Below are positions 1 to 7,701 of a stretch of DNA of 12,208 nucleotides, one piece after another (position 1 is the first letter of the stretch; every line of letters starts with the position of its first letter). Under the pieces are notes generated by a model. That model did not search any database. It had not been told where the DNA came from and worked only from the letters and a program-made list of their open reading frames with translations. A program made the position numbers and the translations under genes. This stretch comes from an uncultured Salinimicrobium sp. GTDB taxonomy: Bacteria > Bacteroidota > Bacteroidia > Flavobacteriales > Flavobacteriaceae. Location: positions 1 to 12,208 of the forward strand of contig CAMPJY010000078.1 in assembly GCA_946887025.1 (NCBI GenBank). Direction: 5' to 3'.

Positions 1-39
1 TCCAAAAATTATATAAATCCATCCCCTTATTGCGTAAAT
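1..39 (+). promoter_or_regulatory. Operator-like element upstream of the oxidase operon (copy 1)
   Basis: Bases 1-19 read TCCAAAAATTATATAAATC, identical to 4360-4378 upstream of the TonB receptor. A second conserved word, GTAAAT, lies at 34-39, so TAAAT occurs at 14-18 and 35-39, a 21-bp period or two helical turns. Both words keep the same distance to the downstream -7 box in the two copies, while the bases between are largely different. Seen directly: repeat, spacing and position. Inferred: a transcription-factor binding site, probably an activator because it lies upstream of the promoter core. The element may extend left of the window edge. Confidence 0.6.
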
Positions 40-59
40 ACCTGCCTGTGAGTCTGGTA

Positions 60-67
60 TACATTTG
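60..67 (+). promoter_or_regulatory. Bacteroidota -7 promoter box for the oxidase operon
   Basis: TACATTTG matches the Bacteroidota primary-sigma -7 consensus TAnnTTTG. No TTG -33 element is visible at the usual spacing, which fits a promoter needing an activator bound at 1-39. Transcription would begin about 6-8 bases downstream, leaving a leader of roughly 25 bases before the ATG at 99. The box lies inside the long open frame that starts at TTG 30, which argues against that upstream start. Confidence 0.5.
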
Positions 68-98
68 CTTCATCAAAATACAACAAACTAAAAACGGA

Positions 99-1436
99 AT
101 GATCATGAAAAACGGAAAAGGAAATAACCAGGTGTTATTTGAATTAGAGGCAAGTAAATTCCAATGGGAAATAGCTGCAGGGAAAAGCGTAGAGGCATGG
201 GGTTTTAACAGGCAACTGCCCGGTCCTGTGCTGAGGGCCAGAAAAGGGGACAGAGTGGTGGTTAAATTAAAGAACAACCTGGAAGAACCTACCATGATCC
301 ACTGGCACGGAATCAGGCTTCCTGCCTCAATGGATGGTACAGGCGTAGTACAGAAGCCTGTGGGTCCCGGGGAGGAATTCGAATACAGCTTTGTGGTGCC
401 GGATGCAGGAACCTACTGGTACCATTCGCACCACAACGAAACTGTACAGATGGAAAGGGGGATGTACGGAGCCCTTATAGTGGAGGATGACTCCGACCCG
501 GTTACCGATGGGGAACAGGTGTTCCTGATCGATGATATGAAGCTGACTTCCGAAAATGAATTCACCACAGCTAAAGGATACCTTGCCAAAAGCCTCGAGA
601 GGCACGACGGGCGCGAGGGGAATATCGCCCTGGTGAACGGAAAAGAGGACCCGGTGATAGAGATCGCTGCAGGTCAGCTGGAAAGATGGAGGTTCATCAA
701 CGCTGCCAGCGCCAGGTATTTTCTGCTGCATATGGAAGGCAGGACCTTCAACATCATGGGTACTGACGGAGGGCTGCTGGAAACGCCGAAGACTGTAAAC
801 CAGGTAATGATCGTACCCGGGGAACGTATGGATATCATCGCAGGCCCCTTCAGGGAAGGAGAAAGCTTCTCCATTGAAACCCTGCCTTACAACAGAAGGG
901 CTGTCCGTGGGACCAAGAAGACCAAATATGCAAGCGTGAAGGTAGGGGAAGCCAGGCCTTCCAGAGCTTCCATCCCGTTCAGGCTGCGAAACATAGTGCC
1001 TCTTGCCCCACAGGACGCAGAGGTAACACGAAAAGTGGAGCTGGATACCAAACCCAGCCTGAAAAATGGCGCCAACTTTTATATCAATAAGGAAGTGCAT
1101 GCCAATGATAAACCTGTAAGGGTAGGGGAACTGCAGGTATGGGAAATTTCCAATATAAGTCTGATGGACCACCCCTTCCACCTGCATGGGTTCTTTTTCC
1201 AGGTGCTGGAAGTGAATGGAAAGGCACCCGAATACAGGGCCTGGAAGGATACTATCAATGTAGGTCCCAGAAGCAAGGTGAAGATAGCCTGGCTGCCCGA
1301 CAACCGGCCCGGAATGTGGATGTACCACTGTCATATCCTCGAACATCATGAGGCAGGGATGATGGCCAATTTCCAGGTGATCTCTGCCAATGAACCGGAA
1401 CCCGAAACCATGAGCGGAGGGCACTGCCACGCCTGA
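99..1436 (+). CDS. Multicopper oxidase (laccase-like)
   Basis: Oxidises a substrate at a type 1 copper and reduces O2 to water at a trinuclear centre; the substrate (metal ion, phenol or other) cannot be told from sequence. From ATG 99 it has 445 residues with the four copper motifs in order: HWHG (68-71), HSH (109-111), HPFHLH (358-363) and HCHILEHHEAGMM (410-422), giving the type 1 Cys411 and an axial Met at 421. The tail ends SGGHCHA, a possible extra copper ligand patch. The frame is open upstream to TTG 30, but a promoter -7 box lies there, so ATG 99 or ATG 105 is preferred. From these starts no signal peptide is visible, unusual for a family that is often exported. It heads a tightly spaced operon. 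Family assignment is firm; substrate and location are not. Confidence 0.9.
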   Translation: MIMKNGKGNNQVLFELEASKFQWEIAAGKSVEAWGFNRQLPGPVLRARKGDRVVVKLKNNLEEPTMIHWHGIRLPASMDGTGVVQKPVGPGEEFEYSFVVPDAGTYWYHSHHNETVQMERGMYGALIVEDDSDPVTDGEQVFLIDDMKLTSENEFTTAKGYLAKSLERHDGREGNIALVNGKEDPVIEIAAGQLERWRFINAASARYFLLHMEGRTFNIMGTDGGLLETPKTVNQVMIVPGERMDIIAGPFREGESFSIETLPYNRRAVRGTKKTKYASVKVGEARPSRASIPFRLRNIVPLAPQDAEVTRKVELDTKPSLKNGANFYINKEVHANDKPVRVGELQVWEISNISLMDHPFHLHGFFFQVLEVNGKAPEYRAWKDTINVGPRSKVKIAWLPDNRPGMWMYHCHILEHHEAGMMANFQVISANEPEPETMSGGHCHA

Positions 1437-1466
1437 TGAGTGGAACTGAAAGCAAAATTCCCAGGA

Positions 1467-2003
1467 ATGAAAATTGGATTGATCAGACATTTTGAAGTGG
1501 ACCAGCCTTTCCTGAAAGGCATGGTTTCCCAGTCGGAGGTGCTGCAATGGTTTAAAGCCTACGATACTGCTCCTGTGATACATTCGGAGCTCGAAATGGA
1601 GGAAGACTGGGATATCTGCTATTCAAGCACACTGCCACGGGCCAGGGAAACTGCCTTGAAAATTGTCGATAAGGAAATTGTATTCACCGATCTCTTGCGC
1701 GAACCCTTCCCTGATCCCGTATTTAAAAGGGAGCTGAAACTACCCTTCCTGCTTTGGGGGCTTATCATAAGATCTGCCATCCTCGGGAACCATTCGAGTC
1801 AGCAGGAAGGCAGGAACCAGATGATCAGACGCCTTCAGGAGTTCCTGGAGTCGATTCAGGAGCACAGGGACCGTAGCGTCCTTATCGTCAGCCACTCCTT
1901 CACGCTTCGGCTTCTGAGTGAGCTGCTGCTTCGCGAAGGATTCCAGGGGAGTCGCCTGAGAAGCCCCAAAAACGGGGTGTTATATACATTTAAAAAAGAA
2001 TAG
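1467..2003 (+). CDS. Histidine phosphatase superfamily protein
   Basis: A 178-residue member of the phosphoglycerate-mutase-like histidine phosphatases, which pass phosphate through a phosphohistidine. The N-terminus MKIGLIRH carries the catalytic Arg7-His8; the family's usual RHG is RHF here. The second half-motif SSTLPRARETA (about 53-63, Arg58) is the standard SxLxRAxETA form. A likely acid/base Glu lies in LREPF (near 79), and the second catalytic His is in VSHS (His143). The frame also opens at GTG 1440, four bases after the oxidase stop, but ATG 1467 places the RH motif at the usual position, follows a short AGGA, and is preferred. It lies 30 bases after the oxidase and 5 before the next gene, so it is co-transcribed. 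The substrate is unknown; small phosphometabolites or phosphoproteins (SixA-like) are possible. Confidence 0.83.
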   Translation: MKIGLIRHFEVDQPFLKGMVSQSEVLQWFKAYDTAPVIHSELEMEEDWDICYSSTLPRARETALKIVDKEIVFTDLLREPFPDPVFKRELKLPFLLWGLIIRSAILGNHSSQQEGRNQMIRRLQEFLESIQEHRDRSVLIVSHSFTLRLLSELLLREGFQGSRLRSPKNGVLYTFKKE

Positions 2004-2008
2004 GAATT

Positions 2009-2689
2009 ATGTTATACGCATTTACAAAAAAGCAGGAGCTGGTAGGCCTGGCTCCCCTTGCAGGACTTGAAATAAGGGAGACGGATTCTCCTGAACTGAT
2101 GGCAGCCCTGAACCAGATCTCCCGGGAGGATGTCCTCCTGAGGTTTTCAAACAACAATAAGGCTTTTGTAGCCTACTGGAATGGCAGCCCTGCAGCCTTC
2201 GGATGGATGGCACTGGGAAAAGCCCGAATAGGGGAATTGAATCACGAATTCGTCCTGCCGGAATCACATCGCTATTTATGGAATTTCAGGACCCTGGCTG
2301 AATTCCGCGGAAAAGGCATCTACCCCCGGCTTCTGCAGCATATCATGATTTCGGAATTAGACCGCACGGAATGTTTCTGGATCATGCATGCGCCTGAAAA
2401 CACGGCATCGGAGATCGGCATAAGAAAGGCAGGCTTTGAGCTGGTGAGTCAGGTCTCGGTGGTGGAAGGAGGGGAGGTCATCCTCAAGTCTTCCCACCCC
2501 TCTTTTGAACTGCAGGAACTAATGGAATACGGGGATTTTATCAACTCCCTCCGGGAACAGGCCAGCTGCTGGAACTGCAGCAGCCCCTTCCTGAAAAACA
2601 GAAGTGAGAAATGTTGTTGCGCTGAAAAAGACCTGAAATGTAACGGATCCCTATTCCAACCGTCTTTTCAGGTACAAGCCAACCTCTAA
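2009..2689 (+). CDS. GNAT-like N-acetyltransferase with cysteine-rich C-terminal tail
   Basis: A 226-residue protein. Residues about 92-143 resemble the GNAT acetyl-CoA core: a beta-strand leads into FRGKGIYPRLLQ (99-110), matching the Q/RxxGxG/A pyrophosphate loop, and ENTASEIGIRKAGF (130-143) matches the conserved Asn/Ser-xx-Ile-xx-Lys-xGF segment. The N-terminal 90 residues are weakly recognisable. After about residue 185 a tail holds six Cys at 187, 190, 202-204 and 211 (CWNC, CCC, C), not part of the usual GNAT fold and suggestive of metal binding. ATG 2009 is preceded by AGGA five bases after the phosphatase stop, and the next gene starts 14 bases downstream, so it sits inside the operon. 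The acceptor substrate is unknown. Confidence is good for GNAT and low for any specific role. Confidence 0.7.
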   Translation: MLYAFTKKQELVGLAPLAGLEIRETDSPELMAALNQISREDVLLRFSNNNKAFVAYWNGSPAAFGWMALGKARIGELNHEFVLPESHRYLWNFRTLAEFRGKGIYPRLLQHIMISELDRTECFWIMHAPENTASEIGIRKAGFELVSQVSVVEGGEVILKSSHPSFELQELMEYGDFINSLREQASCWNCSSPFLKNRSEKCCCAEKDLKCNGSLFQPSFQVQANL

Positions 2690-2703
2690 AGAATACAGAT
2701 CCA

Positions 2704-4191
2704 ATGATCATAAGCATTTTATTAGCACTACTGAGCTTCTTTAGCTCCCCGGGATTTACCAAGGGGCCGGAATCGGGAGAAGCCCTGATATTACAAAGTA
2801 TCTCCGCAATGGGAGGGGAAGAGAGGCTCAGAAGCATCAGCAGCCTGAGCGTACAGGGAATTGGACATTCCTATTTTCTGGAGCAGTCGGAGCGCCCTGA
2901 AGGCCCCTGGTTTGTTAATTATGAACAGTTCAGCCAGCTGAGGGACTATAAGCGAAACCGGGTATACGTTGAGAAGGAAACCAAAAACATACTTCAGCCG
3001 GGCTGGCAGAAAACCAGCCTGGTCTTCGCCGACAGTACCCTGGCAGTAAAAAGTTCCGGGGACCTGGTGCCGGGAAGACGTGCCCTGGAAGGGGAAATGC
3101 GGGAGATTTTGGATTATGCACCGGAACAGCTCCTTTTGGCAGCCCTGGAGGCAGAGGAGCTGCAGACTCTTTCTGATACAGTTATTCAGGGTGTAAATCA
3201 TCATTCTATAGGGTACAACTATAAGGGGACCAGGGTGAATCTGTTCCTGAATTCCAACACTTCCCTGCCGAGCCTTATCCGGAGCTTCAGGAAGTATCCG
3301 CAGGATATTATGTGGTCGGTCTGGGGCGAAGTTCGAAATGATCTGTATCTGTCGGCCTGGACGCTTTCTTCAGATAAATTACTTTATCCGCTTCAATACA
3401 ATCTTTACCGGAACGGGCAACCCTTCCGGGAATTCACCATTGTGGATCTGAAGGTGAATGAAGCCATCAATGAAAGCCTCTTTGAAATCCCTGAAGATCT
3501 GAAAGAGCGTTATGCGGCGCAGCCTGTATTCCCGATAAAAGATCTGCCTTTGGGAAGACCGGGGGAAGAACCGAAGGAGCTGGCACCGGGTATTTTTCTC
3601 ATTTCAGGTTTCTGGAATATCACCCTGGTAGCCCAGGAAGACGGGGTTGTGATGCTGGAGGCACCCATTTCTGAGGAGTATACTTCCCGGGCCATGGAAA
3701 AAGCTGAAAGCTTATTTCCCTCCAAAAAACTAAAAGGGGTAGTAAGCAGCTCGGATGCCTGGCCTCACATAGGGGGTATGGCTGCCGTCGTGAAGCACAG
3801 GCTTCCCGTCTTCACCCATCATTTGAATGAACCAATCCTAAGACGTCTGCTTGCAAGCAGCCAATCGGGAGGTACAGAAGCCAGTCCTGCAAGACTCAGT
3901 TTAAATCCGGTGAAGGAGAAAATGAAAATAGGTGCCGGGGACAATCGGATGGAGCTCTACCCTGTAGGGGGTGAAAGTTCAGAGAGAATGACCATGGTAT
4001 ATTTCCCTGAGCATAAACTGCTGTATGCGAGCGACCTTATACAAAAAAACAGCGATGGCAGCTTCTTTCAGAAAGCCTACCTCGCCGAACTGGTTGCAGC
4101 CATTGAAAAAAACCGGCTGGAGGTGAAACAAGTCTTTGCCATGCACACCGGCCTGATTCCAATAAGTGAAATTATCGAAGTTTTAAAATAA
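2704..4191 (+). CDS. Secreted metallo-beta-lactamase-fold protein with degraded metal site
   Basis: A 495-residue protein with a short hydrophobic signal segment (about 1-18), so probably exported to the periplasm. Residues about 25-290 form an N-terminal beta-rich part I do not recognise. Residues about 291-495 have the metallo-beta-lactamase layout: PGIFLISGFWNITLVAQEDG, then VVMLEAP, then VVSSSDAWPHIGGMAAV where the family has THxHxDHxGG. Of the four HxHxDH metal ligands only His355 remains (S350, A352 and P354 replace the others). The usual GHTxG segment reads GGESSER, while the later Asp444 (YASDL) and His481 (AMHTG) persist. It is therefore probably not a standard dizinc hydrolase; it may bind rather than cleave, or hold one metal. 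It is the last gene of the operon, 14 bases after the acetyltransferase. No clear terminator follows. Confidence 0.78.
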   Translation: MIISILLALLSFFSSPGFTKGPESGEALILQSISAMGGEERLRSISSLSVQGIGHSYFLEQSERPEGPWFVNYEQFSQLRDYKRNRVYVEKETKNILQPGWQKTSLVFADSTLAVKSSGDLVPGRRALEGEMREILDYAPEQLLLAALEAEELQTLSDTVIQGVNHHSIGYNYKGTRVNLFLNSNTSLPSLIRSFRKYPQDIMWSVWGEVRNDLYLSAWTLSSDKLLYPLQYNLYRNGQPFREFTIVDLKVNEAINESLFEIPEDLKERYAAQPVFPIKDLPLGRPGEEPKELAPGIFLISGFWNITLVAQEDGVVMLEAPISEEYTSRAMEKAESLFPSKKLKGVVSSSDAWPHIGGMAAVVKHRLPVFTHHLNEPILRRLLASSQSGGTEASPARLSLNPVKEKMKIGAGDNRMELYPVGGESSERMTMVYFPEHKLLYASDLIQKNSDGSFFQKAYLAELVAAIEKNRLEVKQVFAMHTGLIPISEIIEVLK

Positions 4192-4201
4192 ATTCTTAAA
4201 C

Positions 4202-4303
4202 ATGTTTTGCACAGAAACCTTTAACCTGAGAGAATTATCCTCGGCTGTACTTGGTATGGATACTTCCGAAGACACAGAAAAGGAGCCTGCCATCAAGGAG
4301 TAG
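4202..4303 (+). CDS. Possible 33-residue small protein, unrecognised
   Basis: ATG 4202 opens a 33-codon frame ending at TAG 4301-4303, ten bases after the stop of the previous gene. The product is acidic at its C-terminal half (SEDTEKEP) with one Cys near the start. There is no Shine-Dalgarno or recognisable family, and a frame this short arises easily by chance. It might be an operon-end small protein, a relic, or nothing. Bases 4304-4359 after it show no feature I can support. Confidence 0.2.
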   Translation: MFCTETFNLRELSSAVLGMDTSEDTEKEPAIKE

Positions 4304-4359
4304 ACATTCCCATGGTCAGGCTTGATCCTCCGCAGTGTATCTCCCTCTTTCCACAGAAT

Positions 4360-4399
4360 TCCAAAAATTATATAAATCTTCCTCTTTTCCCTGTAAATC
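4360..4399 (+). promoter_or_regulatory. Operator-like element upstream of the TonB receptor pair (copy 2)
   Basis: Bases 4360-4378 repeat TCCAAAAATTATATAAATC exactly as at 1-19. The second word TAAATC at 4394-4399 repeats the end of the 19-mer (TAAATC at 4373-4378) with a 21-bp period. The distance from the 19-mer end to the -7 box is the same as in copy 1, with no insertion or deletion. A direct repeat spaced by two helical turns is typical of a dimeric activator contacting one DNA face; LytTR-type response regulators use such a period, but that assignment is only an analogy. Confidence 0.6.
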
Positions 4400-4418
4400 T
4401 TTCAGGGGACAAGCGGAA

Positions 4419-4426
4419 TAAATTTG
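4419..4426 (+). promoter_or_regulatory. Bacteroidota -7 promoter box for the TonB receptor/DUF4249 operon
   Basis: TAAATTTG matches TAnnTTTG. Transcription from here would give a leader of about 30 bases before ATG 4462, very like the layout at the oxidase operon. No TTG -33 element is seen. The box lies inside the open frame that runs up to ATG 4312, supporting the downstream start. Confidence 0.5.
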
Positions 4427-4461
4427 CCAAAAAATTTACTGTCAAATTTTATACTATTGAA

Positions 4462-6810
4462 ATGTCAAAAAATCTGAAATTAGCGATATTCTTCCTGTTT
4501 GTCACCTTCTCGGTTACAGCCCAGGAACAGGTCACCCTTAGTGGTTATGTGAAGGATGTGAATTCAGGCGAGGCCCTGATCGCTGCCAATGTTTATTTTC
4601 CGGAGCTTTTCAACGGAACGATCTCAAATGATTATGGATTCTATTCCATAACACTACCTAAAGGACGCCATGAAATGATTGTCACCTATGTTGGGTACCA
4701 GCCACTTCAAAGGACCTTGGAAATTAACTCCGATACCACCCTGGAGCTTGAGTTACAGCCTGACTTGGTGGAAATGGAAGAGGTCGTGGTGCGATCCAAC
4801 TCCGCCACCAGGAATGTTCACCGGATACAGATGAGCGCCAATAAACTTAGTATGGAGGCTGTAAGAGCTATGCCTTCCTTACTGGGGGAAGTTGATATCC
4901 TCAGGAGTGTGCAAAGCCTCCCCGGCGTCTCAACAGTAGGTGAGGGCACCAGTGGGTTCAATGTACGTGGAGGAGGGATCGACCAGAACCTGATCCTCCT
5001 GGATGAAGCGCCGGTGTACAACAGCTCCCACTTACTGGGTTTCTTTTCAGTCTTTAATCCTGATGCTGTCAAGGACGTAAATCTGGTAAAGGGAGGGATT
5101 CCTGCCCAATACGGGGGCAGGCTGTCTTCCCTGCTCGATGTACGCTTAAAGGAAGGTAATCTGAAGGAAATGCAATACTCCGGGGGCGTGGGACTGGTAT
5201 CCAGCCGTTTCTCTGTGGAGGGTCCTTTACAGAAGGATGTCAGCTCCTTTATTGTCGCGGGGAGGCGTACCTATGGGGACCTTTTCCTCAAGTTATCTTC
5301 TGACCCGGAGCTGAGCAGCAATCAGCTTTATTTTTACGATCTGACGGGAAAGACGAATTACACCATTAACGAGAATAACAGGATCTATCTTTCGGGTTAT
5401 TTTGGGAAGGATGTATTCAATTATGAAGACGACATGTCCATGGATTGGGGTAATGCTACGGGGACCTTAAGATGGAATCACCTGTTCTCCTCAAAGCTGT
5501 TTTCCAATGTCAGCCTGATCTATAGTGACTACAGCTATGGGCTTAAATTCCCCGGAGGTGTCGGCGATATAAAATGGACCTCAAAGATACTGACTTCCAA
5601 CATAAAGGCTGATTTCGACTGGTACCTGGCAGAGAGGAGTAAAATTAATTTTGGTGCCTCCACCATGCTTTACGGATTTAATCCCGGAAAGGCGGTGCCG
5701 GCAGGGGAAGGGGATTTTCAACCCCTGGAGATGGAAAGGCAGCGGGGGTTGGAATCTGCCGTATATATAGATCATGAACAGCGGATAGGGGAAAAGATCC
5801 TGATGCAGTACGGCCTACGGGTCTCGGGTTTTCATTATCTGGGGGAGCAGACGGTCTATGACTATGTCGGGGAACCCGGAGAACGCAAAGAACCTGTAAA
5901 TCCCAGGACCTATGGAAAGGGGGAGACCATTGAATTCTATCCCAATCTGGAACCGAGGTTCTCCCTTCGCTACTCCCTTAACGACAACAGCGCCCTGAAA
6001 TTCAGCTATAACAGAATGGCACAGTACATTCACCTGATCTCCAACACTGCTGCGGCTTCTCCTCTGGATATCTGGTCCCCTTCCACTGCGGGTATTGAAC
6101 CTGCACTTGCAGACCAGGTGGCGCTGGGGTATTTCAGGAAGTCGGAGAATGACGATTATGAATTTTCCGTAGAATCCTATTACAAACACATGAGCAATCA
6201 GATCGATTATGTAGATGGGGCAGACCTGCTTTTAAATGAGAACCTGGAGGCAGAGCTGCTGTATGGTTCCGGCAGGTCTTACGGATTGGAATTCTTCCTG
6301 AAAAAGAGCCTGGGAAGCTTTACCGGCTGGTTGAGCTACAGTCTGTCGAAATCTGAACGTAAGATCGAGGGGATCAACAATAATGAATTCTATCCTGTAA
6401 AATATGACAGGACCCATAATTTAACGGCAACTGCCATTTATGAGATCTCACCCCGACTGAGTCTTTCAGGAAATTTCGTTTACACTACCGGGGTGGCTAC
6501 CACCTTTCCAAATGGCAGGTACGAACAGGGCGGGATCATCGTGCCCATCAACACCGATAATTCGCGGAACAACTACAGAATTCCGGATTATCACAGGCTG
6601 GACCTCGCGCTTACCTTAAAAGGTAAAAGACGCGCCTCCAGCAAGTTTCAAAGCGACTGGGTGTTTTCCCTGTACAATGTATATGCCCGCAGGAATGCCT
6701 TCTCGGTTTATTTTCAGCAGAACGAGGATGATCCTTCAAAGACAGAAGCTGTGCGTATGTCAGTCTTTGCAAGTGTGATCCCTTCAGTTTCTTATAATTT
6801 CAAATTTTAA
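4462..6810 (+). CDS. TonB-dependent outer-membrane receptor with carboxypeptidase-regulatory-like domain
   Basis: A 782-residue outer-membrane active-transport protein. ATG 4462 gives a classic signal peptide (MSKNLK, hydrophobic core, TAQ; cleavage near 20/21); the frame runs up to ATG 4312, but those residues are not signal-like and contain the promoter. Residues about 24-100 are a CarboxypepD_reg-like domain (SGYVKDVNSGEALIAANV, then NDYGFYSI and VTYVGYQP), followed by EVVVR (106-110) as a TonB-box region. The plug follows, about 115-230 (LPGVSTVGEGTSGFNVRGG, LDEAPVYNSSHLLG, GGIPAQYGGRLSS). The rest is a beta-barrel ending in the aromatic YNFKF, the usual BAM signal. It is followed 19 bases later by a DUF4249 lipoprotein, a recurring partner of such receptors. 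The substrate is unknown. The promoter architecture matches the oxidase operon, suggesting co-regulation. Confidence 0.92.
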   Translation: MSKNLKLAIFFLFVTFSVTAQEQVTLSGYVKDVNSGEALIAANVYFPELFNGTISNDYGFYSITLPKGRHEMIVTYVGYQPLQRTLEINSDTTLELELQPDLVEMEEVVVRSNSATRNVHRIQMSANKLSMEAVRAMPSLLGEVDILRSVQSLPGVSTVGEGTSGFNVRGGGIDQNLILLDEAPVYNSSHLLGFFSVFNPDAVKDVNLVKGGIPAQYGGRLSSLLDVRLKEGNLKEMQYSGGVGLVSSRFSVEGPLQKDVSSFIVAGRRTYGDLFLKLSSDPELSSNQLYFYDLTGKTNYTINENNRIYLSGYFGKDVFNYEDDMSMDWGNATGTLRWNHLFSSKLFSNVSLIYSDYSYGLKFPGGVGDIKWTSKILTSNIKADFDWYLAERSKINFGASTMLYGFNPGKAVPAGEGDFQPLEMERQRGLESAVYIDHEQRIGEKILMQYGLRVSGFHYLGEQTVYDYVGEPGERKEPVNPRTYGKGETIEFYPNLEPRFSLRYSLNDNSALKFSYNRMAQYIHLISNTAAASPLDIWSPSTAGIEPALADQVALGYFRKSENDDYEFSVESYYKHMSNQIDYVDGADLLLNENLEAELLYGSGRSYGLEFFLKKSLGSFTGWLSYSLSKSERKIEGINNNEFYPVKYDRTHNLTATAIYEISPRLSLSGNFVYTTGVATTFPNGRYEQGGIIVPINTDNSRNNYRIPDYHRLDLALTLKGKRRASSKFQSDWVFSLYNVYARRNAFSVYFQQNEDDPSKTEAVRMSVFASVIPSVSYNFKF

Positions 6811-6829
6811 TTAAAATAATCTCATAGTC

Positions 6830-7675
6830 ATGAAAACAAACATATTAGCCTTCAGCTTTACGAAGATCGCCCTTGCATTTCTGGTTTCCATTTTAGTCAT
6901 AAGTTGTGAAGATCCCATAGACGTTGAACTGGATACAGGAGAGACCTTGCTGGTGGTGGATGGGTGGATAACCGATCAACCGGGTCCCCATAGCATCAGC
7001 CTCAGTACGACTTCCCCCTATTTTAACGACCAGGCTGCTCCGAGAAAATCGGGCGCCGAAATAAGCGTTACAGATAGCGAAGGAAACGTGGAGAATTTTA
7101 CTGAAAAGTCAGCCGGAGTCTATGAGTCATCTGAGGATTTCGTGGGGGTTGTGGGACAGAAATACTTTCTGAACATCCAGTTAGGAAATGAGGTTTACGA
7201 GGCAGAAACAGAAATAAGACGCCCTGCGCAGATAGATTCCCTCACGCAGGCCTATAAAGAAAAGACCATGATGAACAAGGAGGGGATCTATGTGCAGTAC
7301 TTTGGGCCGGAAGCAGAGGGGACAGGGGATTTCTACCGATTCAGGATCTTAAGGAATGGGCAACTCTTAAACAAACCCACCGATCTGATTGTGGTACAGG
7401 ACCGCTTATCTGATGGGGTTTATTTCCGGGAGACTCAGTTTCATTCTGAACCATTTGAGGTTTCAGACCGAATAGTGATAGAAAACTGGTCTATAACAGA
7501 GGATGCCTACTTTTTCTACTCCGAAATGCGGGACCAGATCTCCAATGGAGGAATGTTTGCTGATCCTATCGCCAATATTCGCACGAATATCAAAAGTGCC
7601 CCTGGAAACAGCCTGAAAGCTGTAGGTTATTTTGGAGCTGCTTCGGTGGTGAAGAAGGAACTGATCATTAAATAA
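6830..7675 (+). CDS. DUF4249 family outer-membrane-associated lipoprotein
   Basis: A 281-residue lipoprotein. The N-terminus has a charged start, a hydrophobic core and the lipobox VISC with lipidated Cys26. The segment LLVVDGWITDQPGPHSISLS (40-59) is the characteristic opening of DUF4249, followed by beta-rich segments (GAEISVTDSEGN, GVYESSEDFVGVVGQKYFLNI) that look like immunoglobulin- or carboxypeptidase-regulatory-like strands. The end NSLKAVGYFGAASVVKKELIIK fits the family C-terminus. It starts 19 bases after the receptor stop, so the two form an operon. DUF4249 proteins occur next to TonB receptors in Bacteroidota and are thought to be accessory or surface components; the ligand is unknown. 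It is unrelated in sequence to SusD. Confidence 0.85.
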   Translation: MKTNILAFSFTKIALAFLVSILVISCEDPIDVELDTGETLLVVDGWITDQPGPHSISLSTTSPYFNDQAAPRKSGAEISVTDSEGNVENFTEKSAGVYESSEDFVGVVGQKYFLNIQLGNEVYEAETEIRRPAQIDSLTQAYKEKTMMNKEGIYVQYFGPEAEGTGDFYRFRILRNGQLLNKPTDLIVVQDRLSDGVYFRETQFHSEPFEVSDRIVIENWSITEDAYFFYSEMRDQISNGGMFADPIANIRTNIKSAPGNSLKAVGYFGAASVVKKELIIK

Positions 7676-7701
7676 GTATAAATTCATTAAAAAACTTTTA
7701 A

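Noticed and set aside
30..98. Upstream extension of the multicopper oxidase from TTG 30, with a hydrophobic stretch like a signal peptide
   Set aside because: The extension contains a TAnnTTTG promoter box, lacks a cleavage site, and the matched promoter before the first TonB receptor places the start downstream.
327..1583. Long minus-strand open frame of 418 codons
   Set aside because: It lies antisense to the oxidase, whose copper motifs are intact; the product has no recognisable domain and reflects codon bias.
4462..7675. SusC/SusD polysaccharide-utilisation pair
   Set aside because: The lipoprotein matches DUF4249 rather than the helical SusD fold, the receptor is shorter than typical SusC, and no glycoside hydrolase is nearby.
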